Assembly: GCA_026388415.1 (NCBI GenBank)
Contig: JAPLJV010000042.1
Coordinates: forward strand, 30,009 to 94,008
Length of the DNA: 64,000 nucleotides
Direction: 5' to 3'
DNA from: Deltaproteobacteria bacterium
Lineage (GTDB): Bacteria > Desulfobacterota > Syntrophia > Syntrophales > JACQWR01
Within the stretch, counting starts at the first letter, position 1; each line of letters opens with the position of its first letter. A program made the position numbers and the translations under genes. Of this stretch, positions 34,476 to 44,373 are shown piece by piece. The notes under the pieces are model-generated. The model made no database searches, was not told the origin of the DNA, and saw nothing but the letters and a program-made list of their open reading frames with translations.

Positions 34476-35351
34476 ATGCACTTACCCGATTTCAACTATT
34501 ACCAGCCGGAGACTATACCGGAAGCCTGTGAAATATTAGTCCGCTATGGGTCCAAAGCCAAGGTGCTGGCCGGTGGTACGGACCTGCTGCCGAAGATGAA
34601 GCAGGAGCTCCTGATTCCCGAGGCGCTTGTTTCACTCAGGGGCATCAGCGGGATGGCGGACATAGAATACCTGCCGGGCCGAGGTGTGGTTATCGGCGCC
34701 CGGGCCACCCCTAATGATATTGTCAATTCTACCGTCCTGAACGGTAATTTTATGTCGGTCTCGGAAGCGGCGCACTCCATGGCCAATAATCAGATCAGGA
34801 ATATGGGTTCGATTGGCGGCAATATCGTCAATGCCGTGCCTTCGGCGGATCTGCCTCCCATTTTGATCGCTCTGGGCGCGACCATAGTTCTGGTTGGCAT
34901 GGAAGGCAGCCGCACGATGCTGCTCGAAGATTTTATCGTTGGTCCGAGTCGCACGGTTATTGCCCCAGACGAGATTATGGAGGCAATTGTCATTCCCGAA
35001 CAGTCCACCACGGGAAGCGCCTACGTCAAGTTTGGCCTGCGCGCTTCCGGCGCTTTGGCCGTGGTCGGCGTGGCAGTGGCCGTGACCATGGAAGCCGGGA
35101 TTGTTGAAGATATCCGCATCGTGCTGGGTGCAGTCGCACCGATACCCATGCGGGCCAAAAAAGCGGAAGCAAAACTCCGGGGTAAGAAGGTAACGAAGGC
35201 TCTGATAGCCGCAGCGGCTAAAAGTGCGTCGGCCGAGTGCAAACCAATTTCCGATATTCGCGCTTCAGAAGAATACCGACGGGAAATGGTCCGGGTCTTT
35301 ACACGGCGTGCTTTGCTGAAAGCCATCTATTTGGAACAAACTGAATCTTGA
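34476..35351 (+). CDS. Molybdenum hydroxylase, FAD-binding subunit
   Basis: The FAD subunit of a xanthine dehydrogenase-family enzyme, 291 residues. FAD-binding motifs: VLAGGTDLLPKMK, and NMGSIGGNIVNAVPSADLP. The ATG at 34476 follows GGAAGGAGAG; an earlier start at 34416 would add 20 unrelated residues. 4-hydroxybenzoyl-CoA reductase beta subunits carry an extra Cys-rich [4Fe-4S] insertion. Here only two cysteines are seen and no such insertion, so the enzyme is not a standard 4-hydroxybenzoyl-CoA reductase. First gene of a three-gene operon. Confidence 0.88.
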   Translation: MHLPDFNYYQPETIPEACEILVRYGSKAKVLAGGTDLLPKMKQELLIPEALVSLRGISGMADIEYLPGRGVVIGARATPNDIVNSTVLNGNFMSVSEAAHSMANNQIRNMGSIGGNIVNAVPSADLPPILIALGATIVLVGMEGSRTMLLEDFIVGPSRTVIAPDEIMEAIVIPEQSTTGSAYVKFGLRASGALAVVGVAVAVTMEAGIVEDIRIVLGAVAPIPMRAKKAEAKLRGKKVTKALIAAAAKSASAECKPISDIRASEEYRREMVRVFTRRALLKAIYLEQTES

Positions 35352-35370
35352 TAAAATCGATAAGGAGAGG

Positions 35371-35868
35371 ATGACGATGCAGGGCATAAAAGATAAAAAT
35401 GGTATTATGAGGTATCTTCTAAACGTAACGGTGAACGGCGACCGCCTTACGGCGACAGTCAAGGCCAGCACGTTGCTTGTTGATTTACTGCGGAACCAGT
35501 TGAATCTGACAGGCACAAAAAGAGGATGCAAGCTGGGCAACTGCGGTTCCTGTACGGTGTTGCTGGATGGCAAGCCCGTTGATTCCTGCCTGGTTCTGGC
35601 GGTCGAAATTGATGGCCGGGAAATTACGACGATCGAGGGGGTTGCTGAACATGAAAAACTGGATGATATTCAGCAATCCTTTATTGATAATGCGGCTGTT
35701 CAGTGCGGTTACTGTACGTCCGGGATGATCCTTTCCGCCAAAGCTCTTCTGACCAAGAATCAGCATCCTTCGGAAACAGAAATCAGGAGGGCCATTGCCG
35801 GCAATCTGTGCCGTTGTACTGGCTATGTGAATATCGTCAAGGCGATCATGGCTGTCGCGGAAGCATAA
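35371..35868 (+). CDS. Molybdenum hydroxylase, 2x[2Fe-2S] subunit
   Basis: Small electron-transfer subunit of 165 residues. The plant-type [2Fe-2S] cluster is GCKLGNCGSCTVLLDG. The second is CGYCTSGM and CRCTGYVNIVKAI. It passes electrons from the molybdenum site to FAD. The N-terminal 12 residues may be extra; ATG at 35407 (MRYLLNV) is an alternative start. It lies between the FAD and molybdenum subunit genes. Confidence 0.92.
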   Translation: MTMQGIKDKNGIMRYLLNVTVNGDRLTATVKASTLLVDLLRNQLNLTGTKRGCKLGNCGSCTVLLDGKPVDSCLVLAVEIDGREITTIEGVAEHEKLDDIQQSFIDNAAVQCGYCTSGMILSAKALLTKNQHPSETEIRRAIAGNLCRCTGYVNIVKAIMAVAEA

Positions 35869-35886
35869 CGGAAGGGGAGCAATGAA

Positions 35887-38175
35887 ATGGAAAAATACTC
35901 AGTTATAGGTAAGAGTGTTCCGAAGATAGACAGCCGGGTCAAGGTGACCGGCCAGGCCAAATATACGGGAGACCTGCGGTTTCCCAACATGCTGGTGGGA
36001 AAAATCCTGACCAGTCCGCATGCCCATGCCCGTATTTTAAGCATAGATACCTCCGAGGCAGAGAAACTTCCGGGCGTGAAAGCGGTGATTACCCATAAAG
36101 ACGTCCCCACCTTGAAATACGGCATCAGTCCGGCGCGCTGGGATGAAAACATTTTATGCATTGATAAAGTGCGTTTTGTTGGCGACAAGGTGGCTGCCGT
36201 GGCCGCTCTTGATGAGGATACGGTTTACAAGGCATTGAAGCTGATCAAAGTCGAATACGAAATCCTACCGGCGGTCTTTGACCCCATCGAGGCCTTGAAA
36301 GAGGGAGCGCCCCAGGTTCACGCTGAATACAAAGGAAACGTCAATACGGAAATTCATCAGAATTTTGGCAATGTGGAAGAGGCTTTTGCCAATGCTTATC
36401 TCGTCCGCACCGATAAGTTCATCGGGCAGCGGACTTACCAATGTCCGATTGAGCCCCATTCCGCCATCTCCATGTGGGAGGACGGGAAGCTGACAATCTA
36501 TGCCAGTACACAATCGCCGCACTATTTTCAGCATTATATCGCCAGGGAATTCGGTTTGCCGATGGGAGATGTGCGCGTGATAAAAACCTATGTGGGAGGT
36601 GGATTCGGTGGTAAATTGGAACCAACGGGCCTGGAATTTGCTGGCGCCGTGCTGGCCAGAATGACAGGACGACCCGTAAAAATGTTTTACGATCGCCCGG
36701 ATATGTTCGCGCACAATCGTGGCCGCCACCGCCAGATCATGGAAATTACCAGCGGTGTGGATAAAGACGGGAAAATTCTTGGCGTACATGCCAATTTCAT
36801 CATGGATGGCGGCGCCTACACCAGCCTGGGGATTGCTTCTGCCTATTATGCCGGGGCCATGCTTACCCTGACCTATGATTTTGAAAACTATAAATTCGAT
36901 ATGGTGCGGGTCTATACCAATCTCCCGGCCTGCGGCGCTCAGCGCGGTCATGGCGCGCCGCAACCACGTTACGCCCTGGAGTGCCATTTGGACAATGTTG
37001 CCGTGGAACTGGGGATTGATCCCGTGGAGCTGCGCCTGCGGAATGCCCGTCAGCCAAACACCGTGACACCCAATGAGTTTAAGGTAAATTCCTGCGAAAT
37101 GACCGCCTGTCTCGAGAAAGCCAGGGATTTATCCGACTGGGACCGTAAAAAGGGCAAAATGCCGCCCGGTAGGGGAATCGGGGTGGCCACGGGAAGTTTT
37201 GTCTCCGGCGCCGGCTATCCGATCTATCGTACCGATCTGCCTCATTCGGCAGCTATCATCAAGGTGCATCCGGATGGAACTGCCGCCACCTTATATGTCG
37301 GCGCCACCGACATCGGCCAGGGGTCAGACACCGTGCTCTGCCAGATGGCGGCTGAGGCGATGGGCTATACCTATGCAAACATGAAGATAATCTCGGCCGA
37401 CACCGAAACTACCCCGCATGACTTTGGCGCCTACGCCAGTCGCCAGACGCTGATGTCCGGGGCGGCTGTCAAGCAGGCCGGAGAAGAGGTAAAAAAACTG
37501 ATATTAGAAATGGCCGGCGTGCTTTTAGACAAAAATCCCGGCAATCTGGACTGTCGGGAGGGCATTGTTTTCAGCACATTGGAACCGGAAAAAACGATAC
37601 CTTTTGCCAGGGTGGCCAGGGAGTATTTTGTCAAGAAGGGACCGCTGGTGGGGCTGGGCTCATATACGCCGCCCAAACTGGGTGGAAACTTCAAGGGAGC
37701 GGCGGTGGGCACTTCCCCTGCTTACAGCTTTGCCGCCCAGATCAGCGAAGTGGAAATTGTTGAGGAGACCGGAGAAGTAAAGGTCATAGATGTCTGGGAT
37801 GTGCACGACTGCGGTATGGTCATCAATCCCGCGCTTCTGCATGCTCAAGTCCATGGGGCGCTGTTTATGGGTATGGGAGAGTCCATCTGGGAAGAGGTGC
37901 AGTTTGATGCCAAAGGTAAAATCATGAATGCCAACCTGGGCGATTACCGGATGCCCACGGCCCTGGATATGCCCCGGATCACCTCCTCGCTCGTGGAAAG
38001 CTGTGAACCGGCAGGTCCCTGGGGCGTCAAGGAAGTAGGCGAGGGGGCCACCATACCCACGATGGGCTGCTTTGCCAATGCCATTTACGATGCCATGGGG
38101 GTGCGGGTGAACAGTCTGCCGCTGTCCTATGAAAAAGTCTGGCGGGCGATGAAAGAGAAGCGGGAGAAGAAGTAA
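35887..38175 (+). CDS. Molybdenum hydroxylase, large catalytic subunit (4-hydroxybenzoyl-CoA reductase-like)
   Basis: A 762-residue molybdopterin-binding subunit. Family motifs: YVGGGFGGKLEPTGLEFA, CGAQRGHGAPQPRYALE, GATDIGQGSDTVLCQMAAE, and the catalytic glutamate region KEVGEGATIPTMG. The N-terminal SVIGKSVPKIDSRVKVTGQA and the AQRGHG motif resemble the alpha subunit of 4-hydroxybenzoyl-CoA reductase more than CO dehydrogenase, whose VAYRCSFR loop is absent. The substrate is unknown; an aromatic or heterocyclic compound is plausible. A repeat hairpin follows the stop. Confidence 0.88.
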   Translation: MEKYSVIGKSVPKIDSRVKVTGQAKYTGDLRFPNMLVGKILTSPHAHARILSIDTSEAEKLPGVKAVITHKDVPTLKYGISPARWDENILCIDKVRFVGDKVAAVAALDEDTVYKALKLIKVEYEILPAVFDPIEALKEGAPQVHAEYKGNVNTEIHQNFGNVEEAFANAYLVRTDKFIGQRTYQCPIEPHSAISMWEDGKLTIYASTQSPHYFQHYIAREFGLPMGDVRVIKTYVGGGFGGKLEPTGLEFAGAVLARMTGRPVKMFYDRPDMFAHNRGRHRQIMEITSGVDKDGKILGVHANFIMDGGAYTSLGIASAYYAGAMLTLTYDFENYKFDMVRVYTNLPACGAQRGHGAPQPRYALECHLDNVAVELGIDPVELRLRNARQPNTVTPNEFKVNSCEMTACLEKARDLSDWDRKKGKMPPGRGIGVATGSFVSGAGYPIYRTDLPHSAAIIKVHPDGTAATLYVGATDIGQGSDTVLCQMAAEAMGYTYANMKIISADTETTPHDFGAYASRQTLMSGAAVKQAGEEVKKLILEMAGVLLDKNPGNLDCREGIVFSTLEPEKTIPFARVAREYFVKKGPLVGLGSYTPPKLGGNFKGAAVGTSPAYSFAAQISEVEIVEETGEVKVIDVWDVHDCGMVINPALLHAQVHGALFMGMGESIWEEVQFDAKGKIMNANLGDYRMPTALDMPRITSSLVESCEPAGPWGVKEVGEGATIPTMGCFANAIYDAMGVRVNSLPLSYEKVWRAMKEKREKK

Positions 38176-38176
38176 A

Positions 38177-38195
38177 GGCGGGTTTCAAACCCGCC
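38177..38195 (+). terminator. Hairpin after the molybdenum hydroxylase operon
   Basis: GGCGGGTTT, C, AAACCCGCC forms a perfect 9-bp stem directly after the stop. A half copy, AAACCCGCCCC, follows at about 38247. This is a common dispersed repeat type that may serve as terminator. Confidence 0.65.
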
Positions 38196-38276
38196 CCAGG
38201 GACTGCTTCAATTGTCATCCCCGAGTGCTGCTATCTGGAATATAAACCCGCCCCTACGATGGCTCATCCGGGGGCC

Positions 38277-38909
38277 TTATTTGTCCGATGACTGAGGGGG
38301 ATTGACAGAGACAGGTTTAAGCGGGATGGCGGTAACGGTTCCCTTTTTACCGGCTTTCATCCCGGCGATGATTTCTTTTTCGCGTATTGCCTGTGGGGAC
38401 GATGGTTCCTGCGGAGCGGCAGCGGCAGCAGCGTTATCCCCCGTGATATGATTGCTGATTCTTTGGGCAAAATCATTAATCTTGGGGATTATTTCGTCGA
38501 GACCTTGAGACTGGACAAAGATGCCTACGGGCGACATGTAAGCGCTTACATCAACGAGTTTGCCGTCTATGCTGACGTTATTGCCGATCTTGGTGATATT
38601 GCCCCAGACGACGAAATCAACATTCATCCTTTTACCCAGTCCGTAGATGTCGGCCAGGGTCAGCTCTTTTTTGGCAGATTCCTTAAGATTCGCAAGGACG
38701 ATGTCTTTATTAACGGCATCTATTGTGCCATTTAAAGAGATGCGGGAGGTCAGAATGTCCCAGATGCCTTGTTGAACGTAATCAATATTCTCCGCACTGG
38801 AGATAGAAAAGGGAATGATCGCGACGGACGATTTTTCTTTTGCCCAGCCCGTCACCCCCAAGGACAACAACAAACCGATCAACAGGGCTGATTTAATTAA
38901 TTTTCCCAT
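38277..38909 (-). CDS. Exported protein with TolB-N/CsgG-like domain
   Basis: About 210 residues. The start at 38909 (MGKLIKSALLIGLLLSLGV) gives a clean signal peptide ending near GWAKEKS; a longer start at 38948 would bury it. The mature part reads SVAIIPFSISSAENIDYVQQG and LGKRMNVDFVVWGNITKIGNNVSID. This resembles the TolB N-terminal/CsgG-like fold that in related bacteria heads larger FG-GAP repeat proteins. Here only that domain and a Pro/Ala-rich tail are present. Function unknown; probably periplasmic. Confidence 0.65.
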   Translation of the reverse strand: MGKLIKSALLIGLLLSLGVTGWAKEKSSVAIIPFSISSAENIDYVQQGIWDILTSRISLNGTIDAVNKDIVLANLKESAKKELTLADIYGLGKRMNVDFVVWGNITKIGNNVSIDGKLVDVSAYMSPVGIFVQSQGLDEIIPKINDFAQRISNHITGDNAAAAAAPQEPSSPQAIREKEIIAGMKAGKKGTVTAIPLKPVSVNPPQSSDK

Positions 38910-38932
38910 TTTTATTTTTTCTCCTCGTTTAT

Positions 38933-38987
38933 ATGAAAATCCCCCCATCCCCCCTTTACCAAAGGGGGGTTAAGGGGGGATTTTCAT
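38933..38987 (+). repeat. Large palindrome of runs of C and G
   Basis: ATGAAAATCCCCCC, AT, CCCCCCTTT, ACC, AAAGGGGGG, TTAA, then the complement of the first arm. It is nearly perfectly symmetrical over 55 bp and lies upstream of the TolB-like gene. Same design as the rpoH hairpin. The rest of 38949-39286 holds this, the next repeat and the purB promoter candidate. Confidence 0.75.
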
Positions 38988-39110
38988 GTTTCGTTGTGCC
39001 CGCTTCGGGCATGAGGGTTATTATTATGATCTTTTCTATATCAAGAAAGCGATCTTTGCAAATTTAATTGTGACTCCGGCAAAACCCCTACTGTCTCGTC
39101 AATCAAGAAA

Positions 39111-39150
39111 TGTCATTTCGACCGCAGGGAGAAATCTAAGATTTCTCAGC
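39111..39150 (+). repeat. Dispersed GAGAAATCT palindrome
   Basis: GTCATTTCGACCGCAGG leads into GAGAAATCT (39129-39137), A, AGATTTCTC (39139-39147). This resembles a well-known dispersed repeat of environmental bacteria. Confidence 0.65.
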
Positions 39151-39259
39151 CGTGAAGACTCTTTCGAAATTACAGAGTATTGTTGACATGACACTACCGC
39201 GTTAATTTCTTGACTACCAAGGGTAAATTAAGATAAAAATCAAATCACTTGTTTTAATG

Positions 39260-39265
39260 TATAAT
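39260..39265 (+). promoter_or_regulatory. Candidate -10 box for purB
   Basis: A perfect TATAAT lies 21 bp before the purB TTG. No good -35 box is placed upstream; a TG precedes it directly. Weak evidence. Confidence 0.3.
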
Positions 39266-39286
39266 ACCGAAGTTAGGAGATGAACA

Positions 39287-40588
39287 TTGATTGACCGCTA
39301 TGCAAGAGAAGAAATGAGCGCTGTCTGGAGCGCAGAGAACAGGTATAATAAATGGCTCGAGATCGAGATTTTAGTATGTGAGGCCCTGGCCCAAAGAGGG
39401 GAAATCCCTTTTTCGGCGTTGGAAAACATCAGGGCCAAAGCCGGTTTTGATGTGGGCAGGATTGATGAGATAGAGAAGACGACCAAGCACGACGTCATTG
39501 CCTTTCTCACCGATGTGTCGCAGCAGGTAGGGGAGGATGGCCGCTTCCTGCACCTGGGGCTGACTTCCTCGGATATCCTCGATACGTCGCTTGCGCTCCT
39601 CCTGCGCGAGGCGGCGGACATCCTGCTGGCTGACGTGGAGGAGCTGCTGGCCGCACTGAAAAAAAAGGCATTTCAATATCGCAACACCATCATGATTGGC
39701 AGAACCCACGGCATTCATGCGGAACCTATTACCTTCGGATTAAAGATGGGGCTCTGGTATCAGGAGATGACAAGAAACAGACGCCGTCTCTTACAGGCCC
39801 AAGAAACGATCAGCGTCGGCAAGATATCAGGCGCCGTGGGCACCTTTTCCTTTGTTGAACCTGCGGTGGAAGAATATGTCTGCCGTAAACTGGGGCTGCA
39901 ACCCGCGCCTGTTTCATCGCAAATCGTGCAAAGAGACCGCCATGCCGAATATTTTACGACCCTGGCTATTATCGCTTCTTCCCTAGACAAATTCTCCCAG
40001 GAGATCAGATTATTGCAGAGAACGGAAGTGCGGGAGGTGGAAGAATACTTTTCGGCCGGTCAGAAGGGATCGTCGGCGATGCCGCACAAGCGCAATCCGG
40101 TGCTTTCGGAGAATATCTCCGGTCTGTCACGTCTCATGCGGTCCTATGCCCTGGCCTCTCTTGAGGATGTGGCGCTTTGGCATGAAAGGGATATCAGCCA
40201 TTCTTCCGTCGAACGGGTAATCGCTCCCGATGCCACGATCCTGCTTGATTTCATGCTCCATCGTTTTGCCGGTCTGGTGGATAAGCTGCTTGTCTATCCC
40301 GAGAGGATGCTGGCCAATCTGGAGATGACCCACGGAGTAATTTTTTCCCAACTCGTGCTTTTGCAACTGGTGGCCAAGGGAATGTCCCGTGAGGAGGCCT
40401 ATGCTATTGTGCAGCGTCAGGCCATGAATTCATGGGAATCAGGTCGTAATTTCAAGGATCTGCTGACAGGAGACGCAGCTGTGAGCTCTTATCTTGGGCC
40501 GCAGGAATTGGCAGCAATTTTCCAAAACGAGAATTTCGTGAAGCATGTAGACTTTATTTTTGAGCGTATCTTTGGAGAAAAGCCATGA
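39287..40588 (+). CDS. purB: Adenylosuccinate lyase
   Basis: Purine biosynthesis enzyme that releases fumarate from SAICAR and adenylosuccinate. The 433-residue protein has TSSDILDTS, GRTHGIHAEPITFG and the fumarase/aspartase signature SSAMPHKRNP, matching the short bacterial PurB type. The start is a TTG with AGGAG upstream. Its end overlaps the start of the lipoprotein gene by 4 bp. Confidence 0.96.
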   Translation: MIDRYAREEMSAVWSAENRYNKWLEIEILVCEALAQRGEIPFSALENIRAKAGFDVGRIDEIEKTTKHDVIAFLTDVSQQVGEDGRFLHLGLTSSDILDTSLALLLREAADILLADVEELLAALKKKAFQYRNTIMIGRTHGIHAEPITFGLKMGLWYQEMTRNRRRLLQAQETISVGKISGAVGTFSFVEPAVEEYVCRKLGLQPAPVSSQIVQRDRHAEYFTTLAIIASSLDKFSQEIRLLQRTEVREVEEYFSAGQKGSSAMPHKRNPVLSENISGLSRLMRSYALASLEDVALWHERDISHSSVERVIAPDATILLDFMLHRFAGLVDKLLVYPERMLANLEMTHGVIFSQLVLLQLVAKGMSREEAYAIVQRQAMNSWESGRNFKDLLTGDAAVSSYLGPQELAAIFQNENFVKHVDFIFERIFGEKP

Positions 40589-41202
40589 AGAAAATTATTG
40601 GCCTGGTGATGATGGTATTATTGACTGTTACTGGCTGCAGCCATGTGGGCAATTATCTTGATGTGGCCAAGGATAAGGGAATATCAAAAGCATATCGCGA
40701 TGCTTTAAATCAATGGACCAGGAAGGAAACCGTTTACTCCCGGTTTGAAACCAGGGTTCAGATCAGCGCCACCTATAAAAACGATGTTTTCAACCAGGCC
40801 TATAACGCGGAATATGCCCGTATCTATTACTTAACGGACGCAGAAAAAAAGATAAGGGAAGACATGCAGACGGGATTTACCCGCGACTTCAGGGAAATTT
40901 TTATTTATGCCGCCATGCCTAATAACGATGTCAACGATTTCGACCGGGCGAATTCAAGCTGGACCATCTTTCTCAGTGATGCCGGCGGGAATCAGATCAA
41001 GCCTTTGGATGTCAGGAGGGTTGAGAAGGTCACGCCGCTAATGGAAGAGTTCTACCCCTACATCAACAAACACTACGGCCACTGTTACATTTTGAAGTTC
41101 CCACCGGTTGGAGTTGAGGGAAAAACGGGCGCCGACGTAATAAAGCCCATGAAGATTGTTTTCACCAGCGTCCTGGGGAAAGCGGAACTATCGTGGCCTT
41201 AA
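40585..41202 (+). CDS. Lipoprotein of unknown function
   Basis: A 205-residue exported lipoprotein. The signal ends in the lipobox LTVTGC with the modified Cys at 18. The mature part ([20 protein letters not shown], then [25 protein letters not shown]) is beta-rich and has no recognised family. Translationally coupled to purB by ATGA. Convergent with nadB, with a 4-bp overlap of the ends. Confidence 0.75.
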   Translation: MKKIIGLVMMVLLTVTGCSHVGNYLDVAKDKGISKAYRDALNQWTRKETVYSRFETRVQISATYKNDVFNQAYNAEYARIYYLTDAEKKIREDMQTGFTRDFREIFIYAAMPNNDVNDFDRANSSWTIFLSDAGGNQIKPLDVRRVEKVTPLMEEFYPYINKHYGHCYILKFPPVGVEGKTGADVIKPMKIVFTSVLGKAELSWP

Positions 41203-42803
41203 CGATTTCTTGAGATTACCGTATCCTTACACCATCGAAGATCGTCCTTTTCGGGCTTATCGAGATTGTAGTGCAGGCCCCGGCTTTCCTTCCTCATCCG
41301 GGCGCATTGGACGATGAGCTTGGCCACGGCGGCGATATTTCTTAATTCAATCAAGTCTTTGGTAATCAGAAAGTTCCGGTAGTAATCGTCAATTTCGCGA
41401 CAGATCAGCTCAATCCGCCGTTTCGCCCGTTCTAATCTCTTGTCGGAGCGAACAATACCCACATAATTCCACATGCATCTTCGAATTTCATCCCAATTGT
41501 GTGATACTACAATTGATTCATCACTTTCGGTTGCGCCTCGCGTGTCCCAGGGCGGAATCGTAATATTTTCCATGTTTACCAGACCAAAGCCTTCCTGGGC
41601 CTTCAGGCAGGCCCGGTGCGCAAAAACTATCGCTTCCAGCAGGGAGTTGCTGGCCAGACGGTTGGCGCCATGCAGCCCTGTGCAGGACGCTTCACCACAG
41701 GCAAAGAGTTGCGCAATGCTTGTTTCCGCATAATGATTAACCAGGACGCCGCCGCAGAGATAATGGGCCGCAGGCACAACGGGAATCGGATCTTTCGCAA
41801 GATCAATGCCGAAGGAGAGGCATTGATGGTAAATATTGGGGAACCGGTCGGTGATGAAACCCCTGTCTTTATGACTGACGTCGAGCAGCACATAGTCATC
41901 TCCGGTTCGCTTCAGTTCATTGTCAATCGCCTGGGCGACGATGTCACGTGGGGCAAGACTCTCCAGGGGATGATATTTCTGCATAAAAGGAGAACCATCC
42001 TTCAGCCTGAGGATGCCTCCTTCTCCGCGCACTGCCTCACTGATGAGGAAGGACTTGGCATCGGGGTGGTAGAGACAGGTGGGGTGGAACTGGATAAATT
42101 CCATATTGGCAATCGCCGCACCGGCTCTGTATGCCATCGCGATGCCATCACCAGTGGCGATATCGGGATTGGTCGTGATGAGATAGACCTTGCCCGCGCC
42201 TCCCGTGGCCAGTACCGTGTATTTGGCTCTGAAGGTGTAAACCGCGTCGTTCGGTATGTCGAGGACATAGGCCCCCAGACACAAATCCGGTTCTGCTTTT
42301 TCCCCTGTAAGGGCCGATTTTAAGATGAGATCAATCGCGATATGGTCTTCAAAAAACCTTATATTATCGCTCGCATTGGCCTTTTCGCTTAGCGCCCGCT
42401 CAATCTCCCGTCCGGTCAAATCCTTGGCATGGAGAACCCGGCGCATGGAATGTCCGCCTTCCTTGCCCAGGTCGTAGATACTATTCGCTGCTCCGGTCCT
42501 GGTAAATTCGACGCCCCAGGCAACGAGTTCCTTGATCCTTTCGGGTCCCTCCGTAACGACAAAATTAACGACCTCTTCGTGGCAGAGGCCGCCGCCGCAA
42601 ACAAGTGTATCCTGGATATGATATTCAAAGCGGTCATTCTGGTCCGAGACGGCGGCTATGCCACCCTGAGCATAGTTGGTGTTGGATTCGGATTTCTCCT
42701 TTTTCGTCACGATGGCAACCGTTCCCAGCTCGGCTGCCTTTATGGCGAAAGAAAGACCGGCAATCCCGCTTCCCAGAACGAGAAAATCTGTAATTATCTC
42801 CAT
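41199..42803 (-). CDS. nadB: L-aspartate oxidase
   Basis: Flavoenzyme that oxidises L-aspartate to iminoaspartate in NAD biosynthesis; under anaerobic conditions fumarate is the acceptor. The 534-residue protein has FAD motif [12 protein letters not shown] (9-20), [15 protein letters not shown], the active-site region QFHPTCLY, and [16 protein letters not shown]. These motifs separate NadB from succinate dehydrogenase. I start at the ATG at 42803; the longer start at 42866 adds 21 unrelated residues. nadA and nadC are not in the window. Confidence 0.94.
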   Translation of the reverse strand: MEIITDFLVLGSGIAGLSFAIKAAELGTVAIVTKKEKSESNTNYAQGGIAAVSDQNDRFEYHIQDTLVCGGGLCHEEVVNFVVTEGPERIKELVAWGVEFTRTGAANSIYDLGKEGGHSMRRVLHAKDLTGREIERALSEKANASDNIRFFEDHIAIDLILKSALTGEKAEPDLCLGAYVLDIPNDAVYTFRAKYTVLATGGAGKVYLITTNPDIATGDGIAMAYRAGAAIANMEFIQFHPTCLYHPDAKSFLISEAVRGEGGILRLKDGSPFMQKYHPLESLAPRDIVAQAIDNELKRTGDDYVLLDVSHKDRGFITDRFPNIYHQCLSFGIDLAKDPIPVVPAAHYLCGGVLVNHYAETSIAQLFACGEASCTGLHGANRLASNSLLEAIVFAHRACLKAQEGFGLVNMENITIPPWDTRGATESDESIVVSHNWDEIRRCMWNYVGIVRSDKRLERAKRRIELICREIDDYYRNFLITKDLIELRNIAAVAKLIVQCARMRKESRGLHYNLDKPEKDDLRWCKDTVISRNR

Positions 42804-42898
42804 GCGGCGTGTCTCCAAGTGTAGAGTAAAAGTTTGTTTACAATCACAGGCAAGTCCTATATACATTTTCGCGATTTTATCAAAGGAAAATATCGCAA

Positions 42899-43909
42899 AT
42901 GCTGGTATTGGGAATAGAGTCGTCCTGTGACGAGACAGCGGCCGCCGTCGTAAAAGATGGACAGACCCTCCTGTCCAATGTCATTGCCTCGCAGATCGCA
43001 ACGCATAGCAGATATGGCGGCATTGTCCCGGAGATTGCCTCCCGGAAGCACGCGGAAATGATCGGCCCCGTGGTCTTTCAGGCTATGGAAGACGCAGGCG
43101 CCGCCTGGGATGATCTGTCCGGCCTGGCTGTAACCCGGGGACCGGGGTTGGTAGGTTCGCTTCTGGTAGGCTTATCTTTTGCCAAGGCCCTCGCCTGGGC
43201 CCGTAAGCTTCCTTTTGTTGGCGTCAATCATTTAGAAAGTCATATCGCGGCGATTTTCCTGGCTGACCGTAAACCGGAATTTCCCTTTGCGGCGCTGGTC
43301 GTCTCGGGTGGTCATACGGCCGTTTATCATGTCCGTGATTTCAATAGCCTCAAAATACTCGGGCAGACGAGGGATGATGCGGCCGGAGAGGCATTTGACA
43401 AAGCGGCCAAAATGCTCGGGATTGGCTATCCGGGCGGCATCGTAATAGACCGTTTGGCTAAAGAGGGAAACATGGCGGCCTTTGCATTCCCACGGGCCAT
43501 GAAAGACAGCCTTGACTTTAGCTTCAGTGGGCTTAAGACATCCCTGCTGGAGGTATTGAAGAAACGCGGCCAAGCCTTTGCCGGCGAGGAATTAGCTCAT
43601 TTGGCCGCCAGTTACCAGGAGGCAATTGTGGACGTGTTAGTGGCCAAGACCATGAAAGCAGCCGCAGTATCCGGCTTAAAACAAATAGTGGTCTGTGGTG
43701 GCGTGGCCTGCAATAGCCGCTTACGTGCAAGATTTCATGAACAGGCGGGTGCAGCAGGAAGCGAACTGTTTTTGCCCGCTCCGATTTTATGTTCCGATAA
43801 TGCCGCCATGGTTGCTGTATTAGGCACTCATTTGCTTAAAAGGGGTTGCGCCGATTCCTGGGACCTGAATGCCGTCTCGCGCTGGCCCCTTCAGAAGGAG
43901 TTGCCATGA
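42899..43909 (+). CDS. tsaD: tRNA threonylcarbamoyladenosine synthase subunit TsaD
   Basis: Transfers threonylcarbamoyl to A37 of ANN-decoding tRNAs. The 336-residue protein has [12 protein letters not shown], the metal ligands H111 and H115 in [21 protein letters not shown] and [13 protein letters not shown]. It heads a tight operon with the DUF2062 and rsmA genes, overlapping the first by ATGA. Confidence 0.96.
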   Translation: MLVLGIESSCDETAAAVVKDGQTLLSNVIASQIATHSRYGGIVPEIASRKHAEMIGPVVFQAMEDAGAAWDDLSGLAVTRGPGLVGSLLVGLSFAKALAWARKLPFVGVNHLESHIAAIFLADRKPEFPFAALVVSGGHTAVYHVRDFNSLKILGQTRDDAAGEAFDKAAKMLGIGYPGGIVIDRLAKEGNMAAFAFPRAMKDSLDFSFSGLKTSLLEVLKKRGQAFAGEELAHLAASYQEAIVDVLVAKTMKAAAVSGLKQIVVCGGVACNSRLRARFHEQAGAAGSELFLPAPILCSDNAAMVAVLGTHLLKRGCADSWDLNAVSRWPLQKELP

Positions 43910-44373
43910 AGCTGAGCCATCACGCAAAGAAATGGTATCAACAGTTCATCAGTCTCAAAGGGAAGCCGCGCGACCTTGCCTTCGGGTTGGCGATTGGCGT
44001 TTTTATCGGTGTCACTCCCACCATCCCGCTTCACACGCTCTTGATTGTGTTGATTTGTTTTCTACTGAAAAAGAACATTACGGCTGCTTGTCTTGGTTCC
44101 TGGTTAATTTCCAATCCGCTTACGATTCCCTTTTTTTATGTGACTCAATATCGTTTGGGAAAATGCCTCCTGGGCAATGGTTATCCGCGCTGCTTAATTC
44201 AGGAATATTCATTGTTGCACTTAATCCAAAGGGGGTGGGATATGATTCTCCCGTTGCTTATCGGCGGAATCATTATGGCCCCTTTTTTTGCCGTGCCTAC
44301 ATATTTCATCGCCCATAAAATTCTGATAGCCGTTAGGAAGAATAGCCATGACCACGGTGCGGAGCATCCTTAG
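43906..44373 (+). CDS. DUF2062 membrane protein
   Basis: A 155-residue membrane protein. DUF2062 features: DLAFGLAIGVFIGVTPTIPLHT, SNPLTIPFFY, and hydrophobic segments at about 20-55, 65-85 and 115-140. Function unknown. The start at 43906 follows AAGGAG inside tsaD; a frame start at 43846 would extend 20 residues into the tsaD coding region without similarity. It overlaps rsmA by 26 bp. Confidence 0.82.
   Translation: MKLSHHAKKWYQQFISLKGKPRDLAFGLAIGVFIGVTPTIPLHTLLIVLICFLLKKNITAACLGSWLISNPLTIPFFYVTQYRLGKCLLGNGYPRCLIQEYSLLHLIQRGWDMILPLLIGGIIMAPFFAVPTYFIAHKILIAVRKNSHDHGAEHP

Noticed and set aside
36265..36987. 240-codon minus-strand frame
   Set aside because: Antisense to the molybdenum hydroxylase large subunit; His-rich composition is a reading artefact.
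38986..39186. 66-codon plus-strand frame
   Set aside because: It is built from two dispersed repeats and has no ribosome-binding site or family.
41616..42323. 235-codon plus-strand frame
   Set aside because: Antisense to nadB, with no recognisable motif.
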